Notes: generated by a model not told the origin, from the sequence alone. A stretch of DNA of 36,466 bases from an uncultured Oleispira sp. (GCA_913019965.1 CAJVZR010000041.1:1-36466); one strand, 5' to 3'. Shown: positions 23,149 to 31,947, numbered from the stretch's first letter. Program-made: numbers and translations.

Positions 23149-24393
23149 GTGGTTGCCTCAACTCACTTGTTTAATGAACAATTAGAGCAATTAGAAAAAC
23201 AGATCAACCGCTATCAGAGTTTACTGTCATCTGGGTTTAAAAATCTTCAATTTCCTATGGATATTGAAAATGATTATCGCTGGCGGATCAATGCCGCGTT
23301 CATTAAATCATCTCGTGGTATTTTGTCTTTTGGAGTTTTACTCTACCTCGCTTTTGGCTTCACCGATTATGCATTAGGTCAGGCCCAAGCAGATACACTT
23401 TGGTTTATTCGAGTTGCTGTGTCTGGGGTGATGCTTACTGGAATTGTGCTGATATTTAATCGGCAACTTATTCGCTGGGTAGTTGTCTTGACGACGCTTG
23501 GCATGATAATCATCGGCTTGAGCGTTATTCTATTTATGCTAATGCTGGATGAACCTTACAGCTACGCTTATCATTTAGGAATGATACCTTGGCAAGTCTT
23601 CATATTAATAGCATTACGTACGTATGTTCGGGCAATTGCCATTAGCTCACTCAGTGTTTTTCTCACTTATATTTTTTTCGCTTACAGCAAAGAACTTAAG
23701 CCTTATACCCCCGAAGTTGATAGTTTAATTCAAGATTTGCGCCCCTTATATATTATGTTTTGGGGACTGTTGATTTCCATGGGGATATACCTTGGTTTTT
23801 ATATGGAGCAATCTGCTCGTATTGATTACGTTAAAAATCGTTTATTAGCTTTAGATGCTGAGCGATTAACCTTACTAAGTGAAGAGTTACGTTTATTATC
23901 CACCACGGATGGGCTAACAGGGTTGGCTAATCGTCGTCATTTTGAGAATACTTTTGAGTCAGAATGGCGACGAGCACTGCGCGCGAAAGATTCGATCGCT
24001 TTGATTATGATTGATATCGATTATTTTAAAAACTATAACGATCATTATGGCCATCAAGCGGGTGACCAGTGTTTGCGTGAAGTGAGTGACGTTTTTCAAA
24101 CATACGCTCAGCGATCTGGAGAGGTGATTGCGCGTTATGGTGGCGAGGAGTTTGTGGTTTTATTGCCTAGAATGACATTAGCTGGTGCGCAACGAATTGC
24201 CGAAAGTTTGTGCCAGAAAATACGTCATTTAAATATAGATCATGCAGGCTCTCAAGAAAAGAAAGTAACTATCAGTATTGGTGTGGCGGCTATGATTCCA
24301 CAACTGGATGATGATGAAGAGCTGTTATTAAAAGAAGCAGACCGCGCGCTTTATAAAGCGAAAGCGAACGGTCGTAATCAGGTAGTCGCTTAA
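23149..24393 (+). CDS. Membrane diguanylate cyclase (GGDEF)
   Basis: The enzyme would make cyclic-di-GMP from GTP. Six hydrophobic segments span about residues 57-75, 86-104, 110-130, 145-158, 162-180 and 200-218. A short helical linker leads to the GGDEF domain (about 250-412) with TDGLTGLANRR, IDIDYFKNYNDHYGHQAGD and the active-site loop RYGGEEF. The inhibitory I-site, normally RxxD five residues before the loop, reads RSGE, so product inhibition may be lost or weaker. I prefer the GTG at 23149, since AGGGAG lies 5 bases upstream; a GTG at 23143 overlaps that sequence. It is divergent from cysK. The membrane sensor is not a MASE type I recognise. Confidence 0.92.
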   Translation: MVASTHLFNEQLEQLEKQINRYQSLLSSGFKNLQFPMDIENDYRWRINAAFIKSSRGILSFGVLLYLAFGFTDYALGQAQADTLWFIRVAVSGVMLTGIVLIFNRQLIRWVVVLTTLGMIIIGLSVILFMLMLDEPYSYAYHLGMIPWQVFILIALRTYVRAIAISSLSVFLTYIFFAYSKELKPYTPEVDSLIQDLRPLYIMFWGLLISMGIYLGFYMEQSARIDYVKNRLLALDAERLTLLSEELRLLSTTDGLTGLANRRHFENTFESEWRRALRAKDSIALIMIDIDYFKNYNDHYGHQAGDQCLREVSDVFQTYAQRSGEVIARYGGEEFVVLLPRMTLAGAQRIAESLCQKIRHLNIDHAGSQEKKVTISIGVAAMIPQLDDDEELLLKEADRALYKAKANGRNQVVA

Positions 24394-24407
24394 CCTAATT
24401 AGAAGAG

Positions 24408-25343
24408 CTATTTAGCAGGGTAAGACGCTAAGCTTGCGTTGCAAGTCTCTTGTTGCTGAGCATACTCGCGTTTGATGTCGGCAATTTGTAAATCTTTTTC
24501 ATCCCAAAGATCTGAAATCCAGTTTTGAAAACTAAGTTTAAAGGCAGGGTCATTTTCGTAATCCCCTTGGCTGAACTCAACAGGAATCGGGACTTCACGA
24601 ATTCGAACGATAACTTCAGGTACTTTGCCATGCATAAAATCACCGAAGCTAGGGATACCTTCTGGATAGACAATCGTACAATCTAATAAAGACTGAAACT
24701 TATCACCCATAGCATTAAGTGCAAAAGCAAAGCCACCCGACTTGGGGTTCAGTAAATGTTGATACTTAGCGCCTTGTTTCTCATGCTTGGCAGGTGTGAA
24801 GCGGGTGCCTTCCAAAAAGTTCATCACGCTGGTCGGCATGTGCTTAAATTTTGCGCAAGCCTTTTGGGTTGTTTCAATATCTTTACCTTTCATTTCAGGG
24901 TGCTTCTCCAAATAACTCTTGGAAAAACGTTTCATGAAAGGAAAATCCAGTGCCCACCACGCTTGGCCCATAATAGGCACGCGGATAAGTTCTTGCTTAA
25001 GAAAGAATTTAAGAAAAGGTATTTTTCCATTTAGTACATGCTGAAGGACGAAAATATCGACCCAACTTTGATGATTACTGGAAACAAAATACCAACCTTT
25101 TGGATCTAGGTTGTTGGGTAGCTTGATATCCCAACGAGTTCGCTGGGTTAATTTCATCCAACCACTATTGCAAGAAATCCATGCTCCCGCAATTGAGCTG
25201 AAAATAGGGTCCATTACCTTGCGGACCACTATTTCAGGGAGGATGAACTTAATTGGCGTTAATATAAAGAGGATTGAGCACCAAAAAATAACGTTAATAA
25301 AAAGAAGGCTACTGGCAATTATTGCCGTTATTTTTTCGCTCAT
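24408..25343 (-). CDS. YihG-like LPLAT acyltransferase
   Basis: An acyltransferase of the 1-acylglycerol-3-phosphate acyltransferase superfamily. It has an N-terminal hydrophobic segment (about 5-35), the catalytic HX4D in SSNHQSWVDIFVL (His91, Asp96), and FLEGTRFTPAKH (Glu178/Gly179) as the phosphate-binding motif. The segments FFLKQEL, WWALDFPFMKR, HPEMKGKDIETT and the C-terminal FQNWISDLW closely follow E. coli YihG, and the length (311) agrees. It would transfer acyl groups to lysophosphatidic acid at the inner membrane. It starts 8 bases after the pta stop, so it is probably the last gene of the ackA-pta transcript. Confidence 0.9.
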   Translation of the reverse strand: MSEKITAIIASSLLFINVIFWCSILFILTPIKFILPEIVVRKVMDPIFSSIAGAWISCNSGWMKLTQRTRWDIKLPNNLDPKGWYFVSSNHQSWVDIFVLQHVLNGKIPFLKFFLKQELIRVPIMGQAWWALDFPFMKRFSKSYLEKHPEMKGKDIETTQKACAKFKHMPTSVMNFLEGTRFTPAKHEKQGAKYQHLLNPKSGGFAFALNAMGDKFQSLLDCTIVYPEGIPSFGDFMHGKVPEVIVRIREVPIPVEFSQGDYENDPAFKLSFQNWISDLWDEKDLQIADIKREYAQQQETCNASLASYPAK

Positions 25344-25351
25344 ATCGTTCC

Positions 25352-27460
25352 CTATGATTTAAGTTGTTGCGCTTGTATGGAGGTTAAAGCAATAGTGTAT
25401 ACAATGTCTTCAACCAATGCGCCCCTAGATAAATCATTTACCGGTTTACGCAGTCCTTGCAACATAGGACCGACGCTGATGACGTTCGCACTGCGTTGCA
25501 CTGCTTTGTAAGTTGTGTTACCGGTATTTAGGTCAGGGAAAACCAGCACCGTTGCTTGACCTGCAACAGGGCTATTAGGAGCTTTGCTCTTGGCAACAGA
25601 GGCGGTTGTTGCTGCGTCATATTGCAAAGGACCATCAATTATCAAATCAGGGCGTAGTTCTTTTGCAATAGCGGTCGCTTGTTTTACTTTCTCAACGTCA
25701 CTGCCCGAGCCTGATGCCCCAGTAGAATAGCTGATCATGGCAACCTTGGGTTCTATCCCCATCGCTAAGGCAGAATCAGCACTCTGGATCGCAATATCAG
25801 CCAGCTCTTCAGCATTAGGGTCTGGGTTAACCGCGCAATCACCATAAACTAAAACTTGTTCTGGTAAGCACATGTAGAATACTGAAGAGACTAATTTTGC
25901 ACTAGGTGCTGTTTTAATCAGCTGCATGGCAGGTCGAATGGTATTCGCAGTGGTATGAATTGCACCGGATACTAAGCCATCAACATGATCGAGAGCCAGC
26001 ATCATTGTGCCTAATACAACACTATCTTCAAGCTGGGCACTGGCCATGGGGGCAGTTAGATTTTTATGTTTACGCAGTTCCACCATGTCAGGAACGTAAT
26101 CTTCTCTAACCTGATCTGGGTCTAATATCTCTAACTCCGCAGGTAGTTCAATGCCTTGAGCTTGGGCAACTTGTTGAATGGTTTCAGCTTTACCCAATAA
26201 AACGCACTGTGCGATACCGCGTTGTTGACAGATAGAGGCTGCTTGGATGGTTCTTGGTTCTTCGCCTTCTGGTAAAACGATGCGTTTAAGATTTGACCTA
26301 GAGCGTTCAACCAATTGAAAACGAAATGCCGCGGGACTTAAGCGAACCGCATGTGGAGCATTGATCGCACTTAGAATGGCCTGAATATCGATATGTTCGG
26401 CAATGTGCGCGCGAATAAGATCAATGCGCTGTAAATCATCTTCCGGAACGGCCGTATTGATGTGATCTAATTGGCTCGCGCAAGCAAAGGTATCGCTTCC
26501 CGTAGATAAAATCGGTAGGCCGCTATTAATGGCTTTCTGACACAGGCGTAATACGTCATCTCCAGGTAATAAGCCCCCGGTTAACACTAATCCCGCTAGC
26601 GGTGTGCCGTTTGTTTCTGCTAAGGCGCAGGCTAGAATAATATCGTCACGATCACCTGGAGTTACGATCAATGTGCCAGCGGTTAAGCGATTCAGCATGT
26701 TTGGCAGTGTTCGAGCACAAAGGGTGATGGTATTTACACGGCGGCTAGTGATGTCACCTTCGTGAATGGTATCGGCTTGCAGTTGACGGGCAATATCTAA
26801 CGTTCTTGGGCTAATTAAATTACGCTGCCAAGGGATTGTGCCTAATAAACGACAATGATCTAATTCAACCTTAGGTAAGTTCTCAAGGCGTTGAGCATCA
26901 CTTTCATCGGTATTGGATAGCATGAAGTGAGATTGCTCAGGGGTGCCAAACTTATTTATAATTGCGCCTATAATTCCCCCTTGTTTAAAACCACCAAATA
27001 TAGCGGCATTTAAATTGATATCCGCTTGAATTTCGCTATTAGAATGGCCTTCTGCGTTGCTGATCAGAATTACGTCGGCATTAAGGGCCTTGGCAACCTC
27101 GGCATTAATTTTGGCGGTATAAGGCTCACTACGATCAGGTACGAGACCTTCGACAATGGTGACTTCGGTGCCGCTGGTCGCAATATGGTGTAAGCCAACA
27201 AGATCTTCTAATAAACGGTCCGTTTGCCCAGTACTAATTAGCTGTTGTGCCTGTTTGAGTGGCATAGGCTGAGGTGGATTCAAAGGATAGTTTTGCTTAA
27301 CCATTTGAGTCGAGCGCTCAACTTCACCTTCAGCATAGGGGGCGACGGGCTTAAAAAATGAGGCTTTAATCCCTTGAGTATCGAGAGCGTGAAGTAAGGC
27401 GATGCTGATGCTGCTTAAGCCACTGTGTAAACCTGTTGGTGCGATAAAAATATTAATCAT
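25352..27460 (-). CDS. pta: Phosphate acetyltransferase, long form
   Basis: It interconverts acetyl-CoA and acetyl phosphate, feeding AckA for acetate production or uptake. This is the long enterobacterial/pseudomonad type (702 residues; E. coli 714). An N-terminal P-loop-like domain starts IFIAPTGLHSGLSSISIALL, a DRTGG domain lies at about 215-330, and the catalytic PTA domain at about 375-695 contains RIVLPEGEEPRTIQAA, SGAIHTTANTIRP, YGDCAVNPDPNAEELADIA, SYSTGASGSGSD, DGPLQYDAA and VFPDLNTGNTTYKAVQR. It overlaps the ackA end by 8 bases and therefore belongs to the same transcript. Confidence 0.97.
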   Translation of the reverse strand: MINIFIAPTGLHSGLSSISIALLHALDTQGIKASFFKPVAPYAEGEVERSTQMVKQNYPLNPPQPMPLKQAQQLISTGQTDRLLEDLVGLHHIATSGTEVTIVEGLVPDRSEPYTAKINAEVAKALNADVILISNAEGHSNSEIQADINLNAAIFGGFKQGGIIGAIINKFGTPEQSHFMLSNTDESDAQRLENLPKVELDHCRLLGTIPWQRNLISPRTLDIARQLQADTIHEGDITSRRVNTITLCARTLPNMLNRLTAGTLIVTPGDRDDIILACALAETNGTPLAGLVLTGGLLPGDDVLRLCQKAINSGLPILSTGSDTFACASQLDHINTAVPEDDLQRIDLIRAHIAEHIDIQAILSAINAPHAVRLSPAAFRFQLVERSRSNLKRIVLPEGEEPRTIQAASICQQRGIAQCVLLGKAETIQQVAQAQGIELPAELEILDPDQVREDYVPDMVELRKHKNLTAPMASAQLEDSVVLGTMMLALDHVDGLVSGAIHTTANTIRPAMQLIKTAPSAKLVSSVFYMCLPEQVLVYGDCAVNPDPNAEELADIAIQSADSALAMGIEPKVAMISYSTGASGSGSDVEKVKQATAIAKELRPDLIIDGPLQYDAATTASVAKSKAPNSPVAGQATVLVFPDLNTGNTTYKAVQRSANVISVGPMLQGLRKPVNDLSRGALVEDIVYTIALTSIQAQQLKS

Positions 27461-28640
27461 TGTTGCATAACTCGTAGCAGTCTTGGGCGATCATTAATTC
27501 TTCGTTTGTTGCAATTACCATAGCTTTAGGGCTTTCAGCTTGGCTAATAAGACCTTGATGATCTCCGGCTTGTGCATTTAACTCAGGGTCTAAAATGATC
27601 TGTGAGTTTGGCCAAAAGTTGATGATACGTTGACGAATGGAAGCTGCGTGCTCACCAATACCACCGGTAAATACCAGAGCATCAACCGTTGGCAGTGATG
27701 CTGATAATGCACTGAGTTCTCGGGCAATACGATAGCAGAAGGCATCAATCGCTTGCTTTGCTTGCGCATTGCCACTGTCTTCTTCGGCTAATAAGGTGCG
27801 CATATCATTACTGCAACCGGATAGTCCGAGTAATCCACTTTTTTTATTGAGGCTGGTCATGATGTCTTCAATGGAAGCATTTTCAGCTTTCATCATGAAC
27901 TCAATTAAACCAGGATCAATGCTGCCACAACGTGTGCCCATGATTAAGCCATCCAGTGGGGTTAAACCCATGCTGGTATCAATGCTTTGACCGTTTAATA
28001 TAGCGCTGGCACTACAGCCATTGCCAAGGTGAGCACAAAGTATGTTGAGTTCATTGATGGGCTTATTTAGCTGCTCAGCACAGGCGCCGGTTATATAGCG
28101 GTAGCTCGTTCCGTGGAAGCCATATTTACGGACCCCATGATCTTGGTACCAGGCTTGAGGAACCGCATACAAATATGCGTGTTCCGGCATGCTCTGATGG
28201 AAAGCGGTATCAAAAACAGCGACTTGAGGTAATTTCGGTAATAATTTCTGGCAAGCTTCAATACCCAACATGTTGACGGGGTTATGCAGAGGCGCCAAAT
28301 GGTTAAGCATTTTTAATGCACTAATGTTGTCATCGTTTAATAAGGTGGAGGCTGAAAATGCTTCCCCACCGTGGACTACTCGATGTCCGATACCGGTTAA
28401 AGTATCGAGAATATTCCATTGGTCTAATAGTGAAGCCAATTTATCGAGGGCAGCCTGATGCCCTTGGTCATTGATTGTGGCATCGCCTTTGAATTGGCCT
28501 GACCAATTAATGGTCGGTTGAGCTTCATAAAGACGTTCAGCTAATCCACTGATTAAAACGTCTTGTTTAGCCATGTTGAAAATAGCGAATTTAATCGAAG
28601 AGCTGCCACAATTAAGGACAAGGATATTAGCACTGCTCAT
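27453..28640 (-). CDS. ackA: Acetate kinase
   Basis: It phosphorylates acetate with ATP or makes ATP from acetyl phosphate. The ASKHA-fold signatures are present: ILVLNCGSSSIKFAIF at the N-terminus, RVVHGGEAF, VAVFDTAFHQSMP, RKYGFHGTSYRYI, AHLGNGCSASAILNG and VFTGGIGEHAASIR. At 395 residues it has the normal length. AAGG stands 7 bases before the ATG. The gene leads an ackA-pta-acyltransferase run. An Anr/FNR-like site and a -10 hexamer lie upstream, suggesting induction at low oxygen. Confidence 0.97.
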   Translation of the reverse strand: MSSANILVLNCGSSSIKFAIFNMAKQDVLISGLAERLYEAQPTINWSGQFKGDATINDQGHQAALDKLASLLDQWNILDTLTGIGHRVVHGGEAFSASTLLNDDNISALKMLNHLAPLHNPVNMLGIEACQKLLPKLPQVAVFDTAFHQSMPEHAYLYAVPQAWYQDHGVRKYGFHGTSYRYITGACAEQLNKPINELNILCAHLGNGCSASAILNGQSIDTSMGLTPLDGLIMGTRCGSIDPGLIEFMMKAENASIEDIMTSLNKKSGLLGLSGCSNDMRTLLAEEDSGNAQAKQAIDAFCYRIARELSALSASLPTVDALVFTGGIGEHAASIRQRIINFWPNSQIILDPELNAQAGDHQGLISQAESPKAMVIATNEELMIAQDCYELCNND

Positions 28641-28681
28641 GAGAGGCCTTAAAAAAAGTATACGGAGTAGAAGTGGCGGCC

Positions 28682-28722
28682 ATCTTAATACAACCAGATG
28701 ACCAAATATTGTGTAAGATCAA
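28682..28722 (-). promoter_or_regulatory. Candidate Anr/FNR-dependent promoter of ackA
   Basis: On the minus strand TTGAT-CTTA-CACAA (28722-28709) matches the FNR/Anr consensus TTGAT-N4-ATCAA in the whole first half and in the CAA of the second half. A TAAGAT hexamer follows after 21 bases (28687-28682), close to the 22 expected of a class II FNR promoter. The predicted transcript start is about 35 bases upstream of the ATG. The site overlaps the pilZ stop codon. This is seen by eye, not scored. Confidence 0.5.
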
Positions 28723-29096
28723 TTAACTAGGACATTTTGCTTTAATGTGTTTTCTATTTGTTTGAGTACAAATAAGGCGTTATTTGATGCCGTTTCAGGG
28801 ATCTGAGAAAACCTAAAATTTAAGCCATAATGGTAGTCAACTTCTTTACCATCAAAGCGTACAACTTCCGCAGGAAGTTGCTTAATATTGTGGTGTTCGC
28901 TAAGAATGGTGACGATTACTTTTTGGCCAATTTTAAGCTTTAACGGGGTAGAGATCGCAGCACCACCCACGGCAAAATTAGTGACAAGTGCCGGATGTTT
29001 TTCTCGTTTAAAACTTAGCCAGCGCCAAGGGCTCAATTCAAGTTTTAAATTGGCTCCTTGATAGCGGTCACTAAATCGTCGTTCCTTGGTAGTCAA
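28719..29096 (-). CDS. PilZ-domain protein, probable c-di-GMP receptor
   Basis: This 125-residue protein is essentially one PilZ domain. The RxxxR motif is at the N-terminus (RRFSDR) and the second motif is VTNFAVGGAAIST, close to the (D/N)xSxxG consensus. Later KLKIGQKVIVTIL, LPAEVVRFDG and YHYGLNFRF are the remaining beta strands. The first residue of the second motif is Asn and the Ser position is Ala, so binding is likely but may be weakened. It starts 3 bases after the Bax-like gene and is probably cotranscribed with it. With two GGDEF cyclases in the window, it is a candidate c-di-GMP effector. Confidence 0.85.
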   Translation of the reverse strand: MTTKERRFSDRYQGANLKLELSPWRWLSFKREKHPALVTNFAVGGAAISTPLKLKIGQKVIVTILSEHHNIKQLPAEVVRFDGKEVDYHYGLNFRFSQIPETASNNALFVLKQIENTLKQNVLVN

Positions 29097-29099
29097 AAC

Positions 29100-29900
29100 T
29101 TATCCTTTATCAGTCGAATTAGAAGTAGAGCTTGCTTCAATCGTGCTGGCATCAAAGCGGCTTAGTTTGTTATAGCGAATCATGCTTTGAATTTCTTTAA
29201 CATACTCTTCCCCGCGTTCTGAATAACCGATTAAACCTTGGGCGAGTATTTCACCACTCACTGGCTGACCATCATTTAAAGATTGCTGGCGTAATGTGCG
29301 TAATAACGCATACGTCGGGTGGCTATTCAAATTGCGAATGTAGCTTTTAACTGAACCTAATGGGCTGTCAAAACTTGCAACTTCATGATTAGCACCGCTA
29401 TTGCGGCTATTAGGCACAATTCCACAACCTTTACTAAAGCACCATTGGCCAAAGAAATTATTACCTTCACGGGCAAAACGGCTAGTACCCCAAGCGGATT
29501 CGTTAGCCGCTTGAGCTAAAATCAAGGCGGCAGGAATGGTATTAACTTTAGTTTTTAACAGTTCGATTTGTTCGCTCGGGGTTAGCTTTTTATCGACACG
29601 GTAAGTTTTAGTGAGTGCTGACAAAGTCTCAAGTTCAGATGAACTTAAAGAATCGCTATTGGCGGCTAATGTTAACAACTGTTGGCGTTGTTGCGTGACC
29701 TCGCCATTAGCTTGAATAATCATAGGTTGTAAATAGGCAAAAAACTTCGCTTTCTTTTCACTAACGCTGATATTAGGTTGAGCTTTTGGTGCTTCTTTCT
29801 TTTGTGCAATGTCTGAGGATTTCTCGCAAGCGGTTAACAAAGTTAAGCCCACTAAAGTAGCAACAAAGAAAAGGGGTTTAAATATAAGCGTATGTGTCAT
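29100..29900 (-). CDS. Bax-like N-acetylglucosaminidase lipoprotein
   Basis: A peptidoglycan or glycan hydrolase of the Bax/FlgJ glucosaminidase family. The N-terminus is a lipoprotein signal ending LLTAC (lipidated Cys25 from the ATG at 29900). The catalytic part has IPAALILAQAANESAWGTSR with the expected Glu in NESAWG, followed by EGNNFFGQWCF, SPLGSVKSYIRNLNSHPTY and YSERGEEYVKEIQSMI, in the order of E. coli Bax. Unlike Bax proteins with a plain signal sequence, this one is lipidated, so it should be tethered in the cell envelope. A GTG at 29915 is an alternative start with no better ribosome site. pilZ follows 3 bases after its stop. Confidence 0.88.
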   Translation of the reverse strand: MTHTLIFKPLFFVATLVGLTLLTACEKSSDIAQKKEAPKAQPNISVSEKKAKFFAYLQPMIIQANGEVTQQRQQLLTLAANSDSLSSSELETLSALTKTYRVDKKLTPSEQIELLKTKVNTIPAALILAQAANESAWGTSRFAREGNNFFGQWCFSKGCGIVPNSRNSGANHEVASFDSPLGSVKSYIRNLNSHPTYALLRTLRQQSLNDGQPVSGEILAQGLIGYSERGEEYVKEIQSMIRYNKLSRFDASTIEASSTSNSTDKG

Positions 29901-30108
29901 TGGGTTGGATCTCACTCTATCAATGTTGATTATTTTAGATATAGCTAATTTTAGGTGTCTATTGGAAATAATTAAAGTCTTATTAATTATGGTCGATGAA
30001 ATGAATTGATAAGTTAATACTTGTTCGTTCAGTAACTGAACTGTATAACTATGTAATTTTATATTTCCAGCTTCTGTGCTGGTTGTCGATTTTTACGGAA
30101 AGGTGAGT

Positions 30109-31047
30109 ATGGATACTAAGCCATTAGTATTAATAGCGGATAAAGGGCTGAATAACCAAGCTTTATTGGGAGACTTGTTATGTTCAGAAGCTCAAGTTTC
30201 AACCATAGTCCGTGAATCTCAATTAGATTTCTGGTTTCAGAATACCGAATTGTTACCCAGTCTATTAATCTTGGATTACAGTTTTTTTGATACCGAGACC
30301 CATGCTTTCTGCCAACGTTGGTTGGCACATCCCGTTATGCGACAAGTACCTATTATTATAACGGGGGCTAGTAATGATGAAGTTGAGCTACTGGCCCTAA
30401 CTTGTGGTGCCATCGATTTCATTGCTAAACCTTTTAAACCAATCCTAACGTTGGCCCGAATTAAACTGCACTTGAGTCAAGTTAAAGAGCACCGACGTCT
30501 ATCTTCTCTGTCGATGACCGACGGTCTAACTCAGATTGCTAATCGCCGCTATTTTGATGAGTTTTTTAGTGCTGAGTGGCGACGTGCATGTCGAGAAGAG
30601 GGCAGTCTGGGCTTAATTATGATGGATATTGATCATTTTAAAGCTTTTAATGATCATTACGGTCACTTAGCAGGGGATGAGTGTTTGACCGCTGTTTCTC
30701 AGCAGTTAAAGGCTGTCGTACAAAGACCTCGAGATTTTGTCGCTCGCTATGGTGGTGAGGAGTTTGTCGTTCTGTTGCCATCCATTCAAGCAGAGGGTGT
30801 GGTGGTTGTCGCAGAGCGCCTGAAACAAGCCTTGGAAAGCCTTAATATTTCTCATGCTTATTCCAGTGCGAGCAACAATGTCACTATGAGTATGGGGCTT
30901 GCCTGGTGTGAACCAGAAAGTGACTTTCAGCCAGAGCAATTACTCGCAGCTGCTGACGAAGCCTTATACAGTGCAAAAGATGCTGGCAGAAACGGATTTA
31001 GCGAAGTGGTTATTGTAGAAAACCAACCTGTTTTCTTAGCAGGCTAG
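30109..31047 (+). CDS. Response regulator-type diguanylate cyclase (REC-GGDEF)
   Basis: The N-terminal receiver (about 4-122) has Asp56 in LLILDYSFFD and Lys107 in IAKPF, but only one acidic residue, Asp11, at the end of strand 1 (LIADKG). The GGDEF domain (about 134-300) carries MTDGLTQIANRR, MDIDHFKAFNDHYGHLAGD, the I-site RPRD (206-209) and the loop RYGGEEF (GGEEF 215-219). It should be an active, product-inhibited cyclase controlled by phosphorylation, like WspR or PleD. I prefer the ATG at 30109 (AAGG 5 bases upstream) to the ATG at 30076. It is divergent from the Bax-like gene. No kinase is adjacent. Confidence 0.92.
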   Translation: MDTKPLVLIADKGLNNQALLGDLLCSEAQVSTIVRESQLDFWFQNTELLPSLLILDYSFFDTETHAFCQRWLAHPVMRQVPIIITGASNDEVELLALTCGAIDFIAKPFKPILTLARIKLHLSQVKEHRRLSSLSMTDGLTQIANRRYFDEFFSAEWRRACREEGSLGLIMMDIDHFKAFNDHYGHLAGDECLTAVSQQLKAVVQRPRDFVARYGGEEFVVLLPSIQAEGVVVVAERLKQALESLNISHAYSSASNNVTMSMGLAWCEPESDFQPEQLLAAADEALYSAKDAGRNGFSEVVIVENQPVFLAG

Positions 31048-31059
31048 GTGGTTTTCTAC
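31015..31059. repeat. Inverted repeat spanning the end of the REC-GGDEF gene
   Basis: GTAGAAAACCAACCT (31015-31029) pairs with AGGTGGTTTTCTAC (31046-31059) with one bulged base, forming a stem of about 14 pairs that includes the stop codon. No T run follows. It may be a transcript-end hairpin for the cyclase and the convergent gene. Confidence 0.45.
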
Positions 31060-31097
31060 ATTGGGAAGGGCGCTATAGAATAGTTAAAGGAAGCGGA

Positions 31098-31427
31098 TCA
31101 GGATTCGAGGGCAACGATCATTTGATTAAGCAGGGCAGTCAAACGGATTTTTGTTGATTGACGGCGTATCTGCTTTGGAATCCTTTGTTGAAATTGAGCG
31201 AGGGCTTGTTTTAATGCTTCTTGGCTAACTGATATCACTTCGTAGTCAAAGTGATGGTCTTGCACGCTGAGCTTGCTTAGCTCTATATACTCGGTAGCTA
31301 AAATGCTGCTTAAATTGTAAACATGGTCTTTCTCTTCACAGTTATTAGCTTCCCAATAAGCATCATCTAATACTTTATTAAGCTCACTAATATTCTCAAC
31401 GGCATCTGCAATACTGAGATTTTTCAC
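31098..31427 (-). CDS. Hypothetical 109-residue helical protein
   Basis: I do not recognise a family. It is acidic in the first half and basic near the end (RIPKQIRRQSTKIRLTALL) and is predicted almost wholly helical. It has no signal peptide or membrane segment. It is transcribed in the same direction as the DUF4442 gene upstream of it, with 49 bases between, so it may be the distal gene of that transcript. The function is unknown. Confidence 0.65.
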   Translation of the reverse strand: MKNLSIADAVENISELNKVLDDAYWEANNCEEKDHVYNLSSILATEYIELSKLSVQDHHFDYEVISVSQEALKQALAQFQQRIPKQIRRQSTKIRLTALLNQMIVALES

Positions 31428-31476
31428 AATTATTATCTACCCAATTTGGAAACATAATAAAAGATTAGCAGAGAAT

Positions 31477-31947
31477 CTAGCGCTTACGTCTGATATAGAG
31501 TGTCTTATTCGCCTTAGCAACAATTTCCCCAGATTCATCGACAATGGTTACCGGATAAGTCGGTAGAAACTTGTCTCCGTTGGCGGTCTTTTGTTTAATT
31601 TCAGTGAGCATCTCATCAGTGACTATGAAATTGGCCGATACGGTGCCTTTCCCTGGTTTTATAAACTCTATATCAGCACTCTTGTCCCAGACGATATAGT
31701 CTTTACCTAGATTATTCATTAATAGCAGCATGTAAAAAGGGTCAATCATGGAGTAGAGACTGCCGCCAAAATGCACACCCACATAATTTCGGTTATACCA
31801 GCGCAACGGTAGGCTTACCTTAGCCTGCCGAAAGTCCTTATTAATGTAAGTGACTTTCACACCAGCGCCAAAATAAGGCCCATAGACATTTATTAACTGT
31901 CGAATGCCTTTCGCTGAGGCAATCCATTCTAGAAACTTACTACGCAT
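31477..31947 (-). CDS. DUF4442 hotdog-fold thioesterase-like protein
   Basis: This 156-residue protein fits the DUF4442 family of hotdog-fold, thioesterase-like proteins. The segment RNYVGVHFGGSLYSMIDPFY holds the central helix region with conserved His-Phe-Gly-Gly, and WDKSADIEFIKPGKGTVSA is the typical following strand pair. It probably hydrolyses or binds acyl-CoA or acyl-ACP, but catalysis is not proven for this family. It lies 93 bases downstream of the olsB-olsA pair on the same strand, consistent with a lipid role. Confidence 0.85.
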   Translation of the reverse strand: MRSKFLEWIASAKGIRQLINVYGPYFGAGVKVTYINKDFRQAKVSLPLRWYNRNYVGVHFGGSLYSMIDPFYMLLLMNNLGKDYIVWDKSADIEFIKPGKGTVSANFIVTDEMLTEIKQKTANGDKFLPTYPVTIVDESGEIVAKANKTLYIRRKR

